A DNA stretch of 64,000 bases from JBAYJT01 sp041664965. Its GTDB lineage: Bacteria > Pseudomonadota > Gammaproteobacteria > UBA9339. The first letter of the stretch is position 1, and the number at the start of each line of letters is the position of its first letter. Under the pieces are notes generated by a model. It was not told the origin of the DNA. It searched no databases and saw only the letters and a list, made by a program, of their open reading frames with translations. Position numbers and translations under genes: made by a program. The stretch lies in contig JBAYJT010000002.1 in NCBI GenBank assembly GCA_041664965.1, positions 5,250 through 69,249 on the forward strand, given 5' to 3'. This document shows positions 46,543 to 56,186 of this stretch, in pieces.

Positions 46543-48717
46543 ATGCCACCGCAAGAAACCCTTGAAAAACTCTCTGGACACATAGAACGCATCACTTTTC
46601 ATAGCGAAGATACGGGGTTTTGCGTACTGCGCGTAAAAGTGCGAGGTAAAACCGACCTTGTAACAATAATTGGCAACGCTGCAACTGTAACGAGCGGTGA
46701 ATATTTAGAATGCCAAGGAACCTGGTTTAACGACAAAAACCATGGCCTGCAATTCAAAGCACAGGAACTAAAATTAGTCCCACCCACAACTAGCGAAGGC
46801 ATCGAAAAATATTTAGCTTCCGGCCTAATTCGCGGCGTCGGCGCTCACTTTGCCAAAGTTTTAGTTAAAGCCTTTGGCGCCGAAATTTTTGATGTTTTAG
46901 AAAATGCTCCAAACCGCTTAGATAAACTTCCCGGTATTGGCGAAAAACGTAAAGAACAGATTTTAACTTCTTGGGTAGAACAAAAAGCTATTCGCGACAT
47001 TATGATTTTTCTGCAAGGAAACGGCATTGGAACGGCCAGAGCTGTGCGCATTTACAAAACTTATGGCGCCAACGCTATCGACAAAATCCGCGCCAATCCT
47101 TATTGTCTAGCTCTAGATGTTTATGGTATTGGCTTTAAAACTGCCGATGAGTTTGCTCTCAAAATTGGCATAGGCAAAACGTCTATTCTTCGCGCCCAAG
47201 CTGGCATACGCCACGTTTTACAAGAATTCGCATCGGGCGGCCACTCAGCCGTTTTAGAAGAAAAAGTTTTAGCCTCTGCAATAGAAATCTTAGAAATCCC
47301 CGCAGAAATCATTAAAAAAGCTATAGACTTAGAAATCAAAGAAGAAAACATTACGGCAGAAGAGTTTGATAATGAAAATTTTTTATTTTTAACCACGCTC
47401 TACAAGGCTGAAGATTTAAGCACTAAGCACATCTTTCGCCTTAAAACCGGAAAACCAATTTGGGGAAATATAGACAGCGAAAAAGCTCTAAGTTGGGTAG
47501 AAAGCACCACTGGCTTGGCCTTATCTAATTCACAACGCGCTGCCATTGACTTAGCCTTACGCGAAAAAGTTTTAATTATCACTGGCGGACCTGGCGTTGG
47601 TAAAACTACTATTATCAATAGTTTTCTTAAAATAGTCCGAGCTAAAGGCGTAAGCGTAGCGCTATGCGCACCTACGGGACGAGCCGCCAAGCGTCTATCA
47701 GAAACAACGCATCTACAAGCTAAAACAATCCATAGACTCTTGGAATATGACGCTCAAACGCGCAATTTCACACGCCACCAGTTTAATCCGCTAGTCACTG
47801 ATCTTGTTGTCGTCGACGAAGCGTCAATGTTGGATATAGTACTTTTTTATAATTTACTCAAAGCTATACCAAATCATGCCGCGCTAATTTTAGTGGGCGA
47901 CGTAGACCAGCTGCCTTCTGTGGGACCTGGCTCCGTGTTATCTGACTTAATTAAATCAGAATGTATACCGACTGTACGTTTGACAGAAATTTTTCGCCAA
48001 GCTGCATCTTCGCAAATCATCGTCAATGCGCATCGCGTCAACCAAGGCCAGCTACCCTTTTCTAATCAAGATGAAGATAGAAAAACCGACTTTTATTTAA
48101 TTCAAGCGGAAACTCCGGAAGAAATCCAAGAAAAATTGCTCTACGTTGTCACAGAAAGAATTCCCGAACGCTTTGGCTTTCATCCGCTACGCGATATTCA
48201 AGTTTTAACGCCGATGAACCGCGGCGGCTTAGGAGCGCGCGCACTCAATCAATTTCTGCAAACAGCGCTAAACCCTCGCGGAGAGCCGAAAATCACTCGC
48301 TTTGGCACAACTTTTGCAGTTGGCGATAAAGTTATGCAAGTCGTAAATAATTACGACAAAGATGTTTTTAACGGCGATATCGGCTGTATTAAAATTATCG
48401 ATTTAGAAAATCAAGAAGTGCATATCGATTTTGACGGCAGAATGACGGCTTATTCTTATAACGACTTAGACGAACTAATGCTCGCCTATGCCACAACGAT
48501 TCACAAAAGCCAAGGCTCAGAATATCCTTGTGTCGTCATTCCACTTGCCACACAACACTACATGCTTCTGGCGCGAAATCTCCTCTACACAGCCATAACC
48601 CGCGGCCGTAAACTCGTCGTTTTAATCGGCCAAATGAAAGCCATCGGCATGGCTGTCAAAAATGAAAAAACCTCGCAGCGTGTGACGAAGCTTGTACAAC
48701 GTTTACAAAATATGTAA
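46543..48717 (+). CDS. recD2: ATP-dependent RecD-like DNA helicase RecD2
   Basis: A 724-residue SF1B helicase. The N-terminal OB/HhH region (RIKGLGEK-like DKLPGIGEKRKEQI, GIGFKTADEFAL) is typical of RecD2, followed by helicase motifs: Walker A ITGGPGVGKTTII near 350, VVDEASMLD near 425, DQLPSVGPGSVL near 462 and the C-terminal YATTIHKSQGSEY. RecD2 is a 5'-3' helicase for DNA repair in organisms lacking or supplementing RecBC. The gene stands alone between the ATPase and rpsU. Confidence 0.95.
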   Translation: MPPQETLEKLSGHIERITFHSEDTGFCVLRVKVRGKTDLVTIIGNAATVTSGEYLECQGTWFNDKNHGLQFKAQELKLVPPTTSEGIEKYLASGLIRGVGAHFAKVLVKAFGAEIFDVLENAPNRLDKLPGIGEKRKEQILTSWVEQKAIRDIMIFLQGNGIGTARAVRIYKTYGANAIDKIRANPYCLALDVYGIGFKTADEFALKIGIGKTSILRAQAGIRHVLQEFASGGHSAVLEEKVLASAIEILEIPAEIIKKAIDLEIKEENITAEEFDNENFLFLTTLYKAEDLSTKHIFRLKTGKPIWGNIDSEKALSWVESTTGLALSNSQRAAIDLALREKVLIITGGPGVGKTTIINSFLKIVRAKGVSVALCAPTGRAAKRLSETTHLQAKTIHRLLEYDAQTRNFTRHQFNPLVTDLVVVDEASMLDIVLFYNLLKAIPNHAALILVGDVDQLPSVGPGSVLSDLIKSECIPTVRLTEIFRQAASSQIIVNAHRVNQGQLPFSNQDEDRKTDFYLIQAETPEEIQEKLLYVVTERIPERFGFHPLRDIQVLTPMNRGGLGARALNQFLQTALNPRGEPKITRFGTTFAVGDKVMQVVNNYDKDVFNGDIGCIKIIDLENQEVHIDFDGRMTAYSYNDLDELMLAYATTIHKSQGSEYPCVVIPLATQHYMLLARNLLYTAITRGRKLVVLIGQMKAIGMAVKNEKTSQRVTKLVQRLQNM

Positions 48718-48778
48718 TTTTTTCGCTTCCCCTTTGCATTTCACCCAAATACTAAGTAGAATGCTCGCGAGTTTGAAA

Positions 48779-48803
48779 GGGCAGACACGAGATCTGCCCC
48801 TAC
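48779..48803. repeat. Dispersed hairpin repeat (GGGCAGA type)
   Basis: GGGCAGA pairs with TCTGCCC and is followed by CCTAC, the same design as at 10194. It could end recD2 transcripts. Confidence 0.55.
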
Positions 48804-48830
48804 TTAAAAATGTAAGTCACGCCTTGGCGT

Positions 48831-48870
48831 GATTGATTTATAAAGAATTATTGTAGACATGTTTTTAAAT
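48831..48870 (-). repeat. Dispersed ACATGTCTA repeat, copy 10
   Basis: AAAAACATGTCTACAATAAT, TCTTTATAAATCAATC on the minus strand, then a GTCACGCC/GGCGTGAC hairpin at 48815-48832. Confidence 0.8.
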
Positions 48871-48893
48871 TAAAAAAGAGGTGTGCTTTTCTT

Positions 48894-49124
48894 ATGCCCG
48901 GTATACGAATTAAAGAGCAAGAATCATTTGACGTAGCCTTACGTCGTTTTAAACGTATTTGCGAAAAAGCAGGTGTTTTAAGCAAATTACGTCAACTAGA
49001 ATATTTCGAAAAACCTACGACCAAGCGCAAACGTAAAAAAGCCGCTGCGGTCAAAAGGCATATGAAGCGCCTTTCCAAAGAAAGTGATATTATGCGCGGC
49101 ATTTATAACCGCGATCACGACTAA
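48894..49124 (+). CDS. rpsU: 30S ribosomal protein S21
   Basis: A 76-residue basic ribosomal protein. [35 protein letters not shown] core spans residues 11-45 and a Lys/Arg-rich tail follows. It is about five residues longer than E. coli S21 (71). It opens the macromolecular synthesis cluster rpsU-yqeY-(Rpn-like)-dnaG-rpoD. Confidence 0.96.
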   Translation: MPGIRIKEQESFDVALRRFKRICEKAGVLSKLRQLEYFEKPTTKRKRKKAAAVKRHMKRLSKESDIMRGIYNRDHD

Positions 49125-49129
49125 TTTTT

Positions 49130-49588
49130 ATGAGCGAAAGTCTCTTAAAAACCAAAGTTCAAAAAGATATGACAGACGCTATGCGTGCCAAAGACACAGC
49201 GCGCCTGGCCACTATTCGCATGCTTTGGTCCGCAATTCGCCAACGTGAAATCGATGAGCGTATTACTCTCGACGACTCGCAAGTTATGTCTGTCATTGAA
49301 AAAGCCATTAAACAGCGCCGTGATTCCATCGAACAATATCGCGCTGGAAATAGAGCCGATCTAGTCGCAAGCGAAACTTCCGAAATGGAAATTTTGCAAT
49401 CTTACCTTCCAAAACCTCTTTCTGACACTGAAATCGAAAGCCTACTCAAAGAAGCTATCGCCGAAACTGGTGCCGCCTCCATTAAAGATATGGGCAAAGT
49501 CATGAACATTGTCAAAACCAAGGCTCAAGGCCGCGTTGACATGGGCCAGATCGGCGCTCGTATTAAGGCGATACTAGGAAACACTTAA
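49130..49588 (+). CDS. yqeY: GatB/YqeY domain protein
   Basis: A 152-residue helical protein of the YqeY family. AMRAKDTARLATIRMLWSAI, AIKQRRDSIEQYRAGNR and ILQSYLPKPLSD are characteristic. The family shares the GatB C-terminal tRNA-binding domain, but the specific role is unsettled. Five bases after rpsU, as in many proteobacteria. Confidence 0.93.
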   Translation: MSESLLKTKVQKDMTDAMRAKDTARLATIRMLWSAIRQREIDERITLDDSQVMSVIEKAIKQRRDSIEQYRAGNRADLVASETSEMEILQSYLPKPLSDTEIESLLKEAIAETGAASIKDMGKVMNIVKTKAQGRVDMGQIGARIKAILGNT

Positions 49589-49649
49589 AGTCAATACCGT
49601 GAAAAATACGGTATTGTTGTAAAAGTATTGATTGCTAGAATTCTCTAGC

Positions 49650-50291
49650 ATGAACAAACAACTTCCAACGCCACACGATCGATTTTTTCGCGCCACCATG
49701 ACGCATCCAATTGACATAATAGATCAGCATCTAACAAAACATGGAGGAACGAAGTTGCCAGTTGTTTATCCCATGGTTTTTTATAATGGCCCAAAGCCTT
49801 ATAAATACTCGACTGATCTTTTTGATCTCTTTGAAGAAGACAAAGATTTAGCATTGAAAATTTTCTGGAAACCCTTCGATTTGATTGACCTTACTCAAAT
49901 TCCAGACGAAAAATTCAAAGATCATCTCATGTTTGGCGTTGCCGCAAAAGTCATGAAACACATTTATGACAAAGATTTTTTGTTATTTTTGAAAATACTT
50001 ATTCAGGAATTAAGGAGAGTTGAATATACCGATAAAGAGCGGTATATTTGTGCTATATTTTCATACATACTAGCAGCCAGCGAAGTTTCTATAGAAGCAT
50101 TCACTGAAACAGTTAGGGCTGGTTTAGTAGATCCAAGCGGGGAAAAGATCATGACACTAGCAGAACAGTTTAGACAAGAAGGCGTAAAAACCGTAGCTAA
50201 AAACCTGATTAAAAAAGGCCGTCCATTAGAGGAAATTGCGCAAGTAACCAATCTCTCTAAGCGCGAACTTAAAAAGCTGCGTAACACATAG
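49650..50291 (+). pseudogene. Rpn/PF04754-family putative nuclease with internal in-frame deletion
   Basis: A 213-residue frame beginning MNKQLPTPHDRFFRATMTHP, the usual N-terminus of Rpn recombination-promoting nucleases, then jumping to DIIDQHLTKHGGTKLPVVYP, which lies about 100 residues further on in intact members. The lost part contains the PD-(D/E)XK core (the D and E-x-Q/K strands). The C-terminus (LPVVYPMVFYNGPKPY ... LPEEQ-like AEQFRQEGVKTVAKNLI) is intact. So it is likely inactive. Inserted between yqeY and dnaG. Confidence 0.7.
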
Positions 50292-50310
50292 CAGTTCTTG
50301 CAAAGTTCAA

Positions 50311-50421
50311 ATGACCCAAACCGAAATCATCCGATCTACCGAAGAATTCGTCAAAGAAAAACTTGGCAATAACATCGCTAAAAAAGAGCAATTTAGCCAA
50401 GAATGGAACTTCAAAGTTTAA
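50311..50421 (+). pseudogene. Short gene fragment (MTQTEIIRSTEEFVKEKLG) ending in a repeat
   Basis: A 36-codon frame whose N-terminal part resembles the start of HD-type hydrolases of the YedJ kind. It ends at the dispersed repeat (50406-50460), with the last residues and stop encoded by the repeat, as if the gene had been cut there. Weak evidence on such a short sequence. Confidence 0.35.
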
Positions 50422-50460
50422 CCCATTGATTTTAAAAGAAAACATGTAGACATGTTTTTT
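50406..50460 (-). repeat. Dispersed ACATGTCTA repeat, copy 11
   Basis: AAAAAACATGTCTACATGTT, TTCTTTTAAAATCAATGGGT, TAAACTTTGAAGTTCC on the minus strand. The dyad AAAACATGTCTACATGTTTT is perfect here. Confidence 0.9.
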
Positions 50461-50528
50461 GGTAGAAACAGGTTTAAAACCTGTCTTTACAGTTGAATAT
50501 CGAAGCGAAGCCAAGTATATTGCATAGC

Positions 50529-52301
50529 ATGCCAGGCCTAATACCACGCAATTTCATTAATGATTTGCTCGCCCGAATTGACATCGTCGACGTTATTTCG
50601 CCACGCATAAAATTACGCAAAACCGGTGGCAATTACTCGGCCCTCTGCCCTTTTCATAAAGAAAAAACGCCGTCTTTTTCGGTAAATCCAGCTAAACAGT
50701 TTTTTTACTGCTTTGGCTGCGGCGCACATGGCGATGCTATTAAATTCGTCATGCAATTTGATCGCCTAGATTTTCTAGATGCAGTCGAGCTCTTGGCCGG
50801 CCAAATCGGCTTAGAAGTACCTCATGAAACGCTTTCGCCCGAAAAGCAGGTCGCTTTGGAACAACATAAAAAATCTTATGATTTGCTCGCAAAAGTCGCT
50901 AATTTTTACGAAAAATCTCTAACAGAATCGAGTAAAGCCGAAGATTATTTGCGTACCAGGGGCTTAAACGCCGAAGTTCGGAAACGCTATGCTTTAGGTT
51001 ATGCGCCGGGTATGCGCGGCGGATTAGTTAATTATTTACAAAAAAATAATTTTAGTAATAAAGAAACTAGCGAAATTCTTTTACAAAATGGACTTTTACT
51101 CAAAAACGATTCCGGAACAATGCACGAGCGCTTTCGCGATCGCATTATGTTTCCGATTCGCGATAGACGCGGCAGAGTTATAGCCTTTGGTGGCAGAGCT
51201 TTTGGCGACGAAATGCCAAAATATTTAAATTCCCCTGAAACGCCGATTTTTCATAAGGGCTCCGAGCTTTATGGGCTCTACGAAGCACGCCAAGCCACGC
51301 CACATCTAGAGAAAGTTTTAGTTGTGGAAGGCTACATGGATGTTATTGCTTTAGCGCAATATGGTATTGACTTTGCCGTCGCTACCATGGGCACGGCCAT
51401 TACTGATAAACATGTCCAAAAGTTGCTGCGCGAAACCAAAGAAATCATCTTTTCTTTCGATGGCGATAATGCTGGCCAAAATGCAGCCTGGCGTGCCTTA
51501 GAAAACATTTTGCCACTCATGCGCGATGATATGCAGGTAAAATTTCTCTTTTTACCAACTAAAGACGATCCGGACAGCTATATTCGCAAGGAAGGCCAGC
51601 TAGCTTTTTTACGTAGCATAGAAAGCTCTGTTCCGCTTTCCGATTTCCTCTTTCAAAAGCTAAGTAGCGATTTAGACTTGAATAAGCCAGACGGCAGAGC
51701 TGTTTTTGTGCAAAAAACTCGTATTTTGCTCGACAAAATGCCCCAAGGAGTTTTCCAAGAAATGCTTTGGCAAAAGCTAGCACAATTGGTACATAGCGAC
51801 GTAAACACCTTAAGAAAGACTCAGACCAGTGCGGAGCCTAGCCATCAACCTCCAGCAGAAATATACACTAGAAATAACTCTTTCCAACAACATAGCCTCC
51901 CACAACCCGCCAAAACTGCTTTGAGCCTGCTTTTGTATCATCCAGCCCTCGTGAAAGAAATTGTAGATTTAGAGGCAGTGCGATCTTTAAATTTACCGTC
52001 TTTATCCCTGCTTTTTTGGCTTTTTGAGCTACTCCAAAAGCGTCCAGACTTAACTTTGACAGAAATTCTAGAAAGCTGCCAAGATCCTGCCAAAATGCAG
52101 TTTTTAGCTGAAATTGCTATTAATCCACCGCTTATCCCCCAATCTGGCCTAAAAAGCGAATTTTTAGGCGCTATAGACAAGCTACATGGCTTAAGTTTAG
52201 ACCAAACTATCGATGAATTGATGCAAAAAAGCAGCCAAGGGACTATAACCAATGAAGAAAAAGCTTTGCTTTGCCAGCTTATAACTCAAAGCAAAAAATA
52301 A
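50529..52301 (+). CDS. dnaG: DNA primase DnaG
   Basis: A 590-residue primase. N-terminal zinc finger (CPFHKEKTPSFSVNP, FYCFGCGAHGD) near residues 40-70, catalytic TOPRIM with VVEGYMDVIAL near 265 and SFDGDNAGQNAAWRAL near 312, and a C-terminal DnaB-binding domain. ATG 50529 (MPGLIPRNFIND) is the family start; the frame upstream to 50493 is not needed. Central to replication priming. Confidence 0.96.
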   Translation: MPGLIPRNFINDLLARIDIVDVISPRIKLRKTGGNYSALCPFHKEKTPSFSVNPAKQFFYCFGCGAHGDAIKFVMQFDRLDFLDAVELLAGQIGLEVPHETLSPEKQVALEQHKKSYDLLAKVANFYEKSLTESSKAEDYLRTRGLNAEVRKRYALGYAPGMRGGLVNYLQKNNFSNKETSEILLQNGLLLKNDSGTMHERFRDRIMFPIRDRRGRVIAFGGRAFGDEMPKYLNSPETPIFHKGSELYGLYEARQATPHLEKVLVVEGYMDVIALAQYGIDFAVATMGTAITDKHVQKLLRETKEIIFSFDGDNAGQNAAWRALENILPLMRDDMQVKFLFLPTKDDPDSYIRKEGQLAFLRSIESSVPLSDFLFQKLSSDLDLNKPDGRAVFVQKTRILLDKMPQGVFQEMLWQKLAQLVHSDVNTLRKTQTSAEPSHQPPAEIYTRNNSFQQHSLPQPAKTALSLLLYHPALVKEIVDLEAVRSLNLPSLSLLFWLFELLQKRPDLTLTEILESCQDPAKMQFLAEIAINPPLIPQSGLKSEFLGAIDKLHGLSLDQTIDELMQKSSQGTITNEEKALLCQLITQSKK

Positions 52302-52312
52302 TCCCTAATTTG

Positions 52313-52355
52313 CTGTTTTTCTTTAAAATCAATAGGTTATAATTTTAAATTTAAG
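52313..52355 (+). repeat. Dispersed ACATGTCTA repeat, truncated copy 12
   Basis: Only the 3' part, GTTTTTCTTTAAAATCAATA, GGTTATAATTTTAAATTTAA. The ACATGTCTA part is missing. It lies between dnaG and rpoD. Confidence 0.65.
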
Positions 52356-52474
52356 AATGGAAAAATGGAATGCCTGGCACCAGATGTACAAAAATTAAAT
52401 TTTTTCACATTTTTTCTTTTCTTGTGCTATAACTCTCTGACGTTTAACAACTTTTATAGGGAATATCCAGTTTT

Positions 52475-54718
52475 ATGTCTACAAAAAATAAAAAGAAAAA
52501 GGCCAAGCCAGTGAAAAAAGTAGTCAAGAAAAAACCTGCTGCAAAAAAGTTAATATCTAAGAAATTAATAGTTAAAAAACCTAAAATCAAAAAAAAAGCA
52601 GCTAAAAAACCTGCCGTTAAAAAGCGAGCCCAAACACCTAAAAAAATCATCAAACCAGAAAAACCGACTCCAAAACTCAAAACCAAGACTGCGACCGCGA
52701 CCCAAGCAGTTGCTCCAGCTACAGCGACACAAGAACAGTCGGGTCTGCAAAAATTAATTTCAGAAGGCAAAAGAGACGGCTCTGTCTCGGTAAATGCTGT
52801 AAACGCTTATCTTTCTACTGACTTTGATGTCGACCGCGTTGAAGAAGTAATTAACATGCTAAATGGCATGGGAATTGATGTTTGCAACGAACAAGATGAT
52901 TCAGATGGAGCAGCAAAAGAAGCCGCTCCTATAGCGGCCCCGGTCGCTCCTGTTGTTGCTGCTACTTTAGGCGATGAAGAAGTTGGCTCAACGACCGATC
53001 CAGTACGCATGTATATGCGCGAAATGGGCAGCATTCCTCTTTTAGATCGTAAAGGAGAAATCGCTATAGCTAAACGCATCGAAGAAGGAACTCGCTACAT
53101 GCTATCTGCTTTAACAGAATTTCCCGGCATTATCGAATCCATTATAAGTGACTATGAAAAAACTTTAACTGGGGAAAAACGCCTCTCTGACATTGTCACT
53201 GGATTCGTCGAAGATGACAAAGAAGCAGTTATTGATGAAAAATTAGCTATGCAATCCGAAGCTGATTTACTAGAAAATTTAGATGGTGAAGAAGATCTAC
53301 CTCCTGACGCTATTGTAATGCCGAAAAAAACTCCAGAGCCTATCAAAGAGCCACCCAAAGTTGAAGTTAAAGAAAAAGATAAGAAAAAAAAGAAAAAAGA
53401 TGATGAGGAAGGCGGGGACGAAAGCGGCGGAGAAGAAGCCGAAGAAGACACTAGCGAAGACGGAAACAGCTCTGATGACTTGGATTTATTTGACGGACCA
53501 GATCCAGAAGTAGCAAAAGAACACTTTGAAGAGTTAAAAAATTTAGACACCAAATATGCCAAAACCCTGAAAAAATATGGTCGCAAACACAAAAATACCG
53601 AAAAAGCGCAAAAGAATCTTACTGAATGCTTTTTAAAATTCAAACTAACTGCTAAAGAGTTTCATAAACAAGGCACTAAACTGCGTCATCTCTTAGAAAA
53701 TATTCGTGCACAAGAATTCCTAATCATTGATGCTTGCGTAAAAAAAGCCAAAACCTTGCGCAAAAACTTTATCGCCTCTTTTGTCGGTAACGAGAGCGAT
53801 TTAACATGGTTAGATCGATACATCTCTAAAAACAAAGACCGCGCTGCAATACTCCGCGAAAACGCAGCTAATATTCACCGCGCACAGAAAAAACTTTTAG
53901 CCATAGAGCAAGCAAATCGACTCAAAATTCAAGAAATCAAAGAAGTGAATCGCCAAATGTCTATAGGCGAAACACAAGCTAGACGCGCCAAAAAAGAGAT
54001 GATCGAAGCAAACTTACGCTTAGTAATTTCTATCGCCAAAAAATACACTAACCGTGGTTTACAATTTCTAGATCTAATTCAAGAAGGCAATATAGGCCTA
54101 ATGAAAGCGGTAGATAAATTTGAATATCGCCGCGGTTATAAGTTTTCCACGTATGCAACTTGGTGGATCAGACAAGCCATAACGCGCTCTATTGCCGATC
54201 AAGCACGTACAATTCGTATTCCCGTTCATATGATTGAAACCATTAACAAACTAAATCGAATTTCGCGTCAAATCCTACAAGAAACAGGATCGGAGCCAAC
54301 TCCAGAGGAACTGAGCAAACTCATGCTTCTTAGCGAAGAAAAAATCCGAAAGATCCTAAAAATTGCCAAAGAACCAATTTCCATGGAAACGCCAATCGGC
54401 GATGATGAAGACTCTCACCTAGGCGATTTTATTGAGGATAACAACACTCCTCCGCCTGTTGATTCTGCTACCGCATCAGGCTTAAGAGAAGCTATCGGTG
54501 AAGTATTGGCCTCTTTGTCTCCACGCGAAGCAAAAGTACTCCGCATGCGCTTTGGCATTAGCATGAACACTGATCATACTTTAGAAGAAGTTGGTAAACA
54601 ATTCGACGTAACACGCGAACGTATTCGTCAGATCGAGGCTAAAGCACTCCGCAAATTACGCCATCCCAGCCGTGCCGAAAAAATGCTAAGTTTCCTAGAT
54701 CGAGAAGATGATGAATAG
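52475..54718 (+). CDS. rpoD: Primary sigma factor RpoD with Lys-rich N-terminal extension
   Basis: A 747-residue sigma-70, much longer than E. coli (613). Residues about 3-75 are a Lys/Ala/Pro repeat ([17 protein letters not shown]), similar to histone H1-like proteins, then region 1.1 ([20 protein letters not shown]), region 1.2 ([20 protein letters not shown]), an acidic spacer with [20 protein letters not shown], region 2 ([37 protein letters not shown]), region 3 and region 4 HTH ([20 protein letters not shown]). The extension is not part of the known family core. Third gene of the macromolecular synthesis cluster. Confidence 0.96.
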   Translation: MSTKNKKKKAKPVKKVVKKKPAAKKLISKKLIVKKPKIKKKAAKKPAVKKRAQTPKKIIKPEKPTPKLKTKTATATQAVAPATATQEQSGLQKLISEGKRDGSVSVNAVNAYLSTDFDVDRVEEVINMLNGMGIDVCNEQDDSDGAAKEAAPIAAPVAPVVAATLGDEEVGSTTDPVRMYMREMGSIPLLDRKGEIAIAKRIEEGTRYMLSALTEFPGIIESIISDYEKTLTGEKRLSDIVTGFVEDDKEAVIDEKLAMQSEADLLENLDGEEDLPPDAIVMPKKTPEPIKEPPKVEVKEKDKKKKKKDDEEGGDESGGEEAEEDTSEDGNSSDDLDLFDGPDPEVAKEHFEELKNLDTKYAKTLKKYGRKHKNTEKAQKNLTECFLKFKLTAKEFHKQGTKLRHLLENIRAQEFLIIDACVKKAKTLRKNFIASFVGNESDLTWLDRYISKNKDRAAILRENAANIHRAQKKLLAIEQANRLKIQEIKEVNRQMSIGETQARRAKKEMIEANLRLVISIAKKYTNRGLQFLDLIQEGNIGLMKAVDKFEYRRGYKFSTYATWWIRQAITRSIADQARTIRIPVHMIETINKLNRISRQILQETGSEPTPEELSKLMLLSEEKIRKILKIAKEPISMETPIGDDEDSHLGDFIEDNNTPPPVDSATASGLREAIGEVLASLSPREAKVLRMRFGISMNTDHTLEEVGKQFDVTRERIRQIEAKALRKLRHPSRAEKMLSFLDREDDE

Positions 54719-54785
54719 AACCTTGCAATTTACCACATAAAGCTGTGGCAAAATAAGCTATACTGTGTTATCATGTCCTCAATAA

Positions 54786-54874
54786 AGGTGGTGTAAAACC
54801 TGAATAATCTGCGACACCGAAAGGTATCGTAAGCGTCATGTAATGGCGTCAGACTCAGGGTACTGCCTTTTTTT
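54786..54874 (+). ncRNA. Structured RNA upstream of a DUF3800 gene
   Basis: Four helices can be drawn. P1: AGGTGGT (54786) with ACTGCCT (54862). P2: CCTGA and TCTG with CAGA and TCAGG. P3: CGACACC-GAAA-GGTATCG, one mismatch and a GNRA-type loop. P4: CGTCAT-GTA-ATGGCG. The 3' strand of P1 runs into seven T residues, as in an intrinsic terminator. A TATACT/TATCAT promoter-like pair lies just upstream (54757-54775). DUF3800-associated structured RNA motifs are known; this may be one, though I cannot tell which class. Confidence 0.6.
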
Positions 54875-54911
54875 ATACCTACGATTCAACCAAAAAACAG
54901 GTAATATTTAA

Positions 54912-55565
54912 ATGCCATCAGCCTCTGTATTTCTTGATGAAAGCGGCGATCTAGGATGGAAGTTCGACGCGCCGTATAGAAAAGGTGGTTCAAGTCGCTA
55001 TTTAACAATTGCTGCTTTGATCGTTCCTCATGAAAAGAAGCACTTTCCTCCCAGATTAATAAAAAAATTATACAGTCAACACGAATGGCCCTGTACTGCA
55101 GAAAAAAAATGGAAAGATATGTATAATAATGAAAGACTAAATTTTATAAAAAATTCTAAAAGCTTATTGGAACAGCACTCAGAGATACAATGCACAGCTA
55201 TCACTGTGAACAAGGAGAAAGTACAAAGCCATATACGCAATGATCCTAATAAGCTTTACAACTACATGATTGGACTTATCTTACCAAGAAAAATAAAACA
55301 CTTTAGCAGGATTGTCTTATCCCCAGATCCTAGAAGCATTAAGATTCAATCTGGCAATAGCTTACCAGATTACTTAAAGTTGCTTTTATGGTTTAGCGAA
55401 AAAGCTTCAACAGATGTTATGTATCGTCCCTTAGATAGCGCCACATGTAAATCAATACAGTTCGTAGATATGCTGGCCGGAGCCATTCAAAGATATCATG
55501 AGGACAGAGACAACATCGTTGATGACTTACGTAAACATATCAAAACGCATGAATTGTTTTTTTAG
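54912..55565 (+). CDS. DUF3800 domain protein
   Basis: A 217-residue protein starting with VFLDESGDLG, the acidic D-ESGD motif of DUF3800, a presumed RNase H-like nuclease fold. QFVDMLAGAIQRYHE near residue 178 carries the C-terminal aspartate. Function is not established; many members are linked to defence or mobile elements. It follows the structured RNA by about 40 bases and precedes tRNA-Ile2, an insertion point common for accessory genes. Confidence 0.88.
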   Translation: MPSASVFLDESGDLGWKFDAPYRKGGSSRYLTIAALIVPHEKKHFPPRLIKKLYSQHEWPCTAEKKWKDMYNNERLNFIKNSKSLLEQHSEIQCTAITVNKEKVQSHIRNDPNKLYNYMIGLILPRKIKHFSRIVLSPDPRSIKIQSGNSLPDYLKLLLWFSEKASTDVMYRPLDSATCKSIQFVDMLAGAIQRYHEDRDNIVDDLRKHIKTHELFF

Positions 55566-55628
55566 ATAAAGATTAGAATCTTGCATTCTATTATAATTTG
55601 CAGTTAAAATGCGTTTTCCTCTAATTGA

Positions 55629-55677
<49 letters not shown>

Positions 55678-55705
<28 letters not shown>

Positions 55706-56046
55706 AATTCCCCTTCCACGCTCTCTAAAATCAACTCTTTACCGCTTATAAGTTCTACAGATGCTGCACCGCAAGCTGGACATAGATAAACATTATCTTC
55801 TACAATAAATTCTTTTTGGCAATCGCGGCAAAGAATCTTCACTTCTTCAAAAGAAAGAACTAGCTCAGCGCCCTCAGCACAGGTGCCTTTAGCTAAGGTT
55901 GCAAAAGCAAATTGCATAGTGTCTGGAACGATTTGGCGCAGTTTTCCAATGCGTAAAGTAACTTTTGTAATGCGCTTTAATTTCTTTTCAGAAGCGATTT
56001 GATCCAATGTGGTAAATATATTTTGTAAAAGGCTAAATTCGTGCAT
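55678..56046 (-). CDS. hypA: Hydrogenase/urease nickel chaperone HypA-like, C-terminus runs into a tRNA gene
   Basis: A 122-residue protein beginning MHEFSLLQNI, where the Met-His-Glu motif binds nickel. The zinc site has two CxxC motifs (ILCRDCQ, YLCPACG). ATG 56046 is required for the MHE motif. No hydrogenase, urease or other hyp gene is in this window. The frame continues past the usual end and its last residues (GGPTRTRT) and stop are encoded by the antisense of tRNA-Ile2, so the original stop was probably lost. Confidence 0.88.
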
Positions 56047-56186
56047 AAGACCAAGTACAATAATACAAAATTCACATTCTGGCAAAAAGTCAATACCGGG
56101 TTTAAAGCCCTTGCTAAAATTTTAGAAAAAGCTTAGTCTATGAACTTCATAAAATGCTGAGATTTTTCACTATCTAGGTTCTTTGT

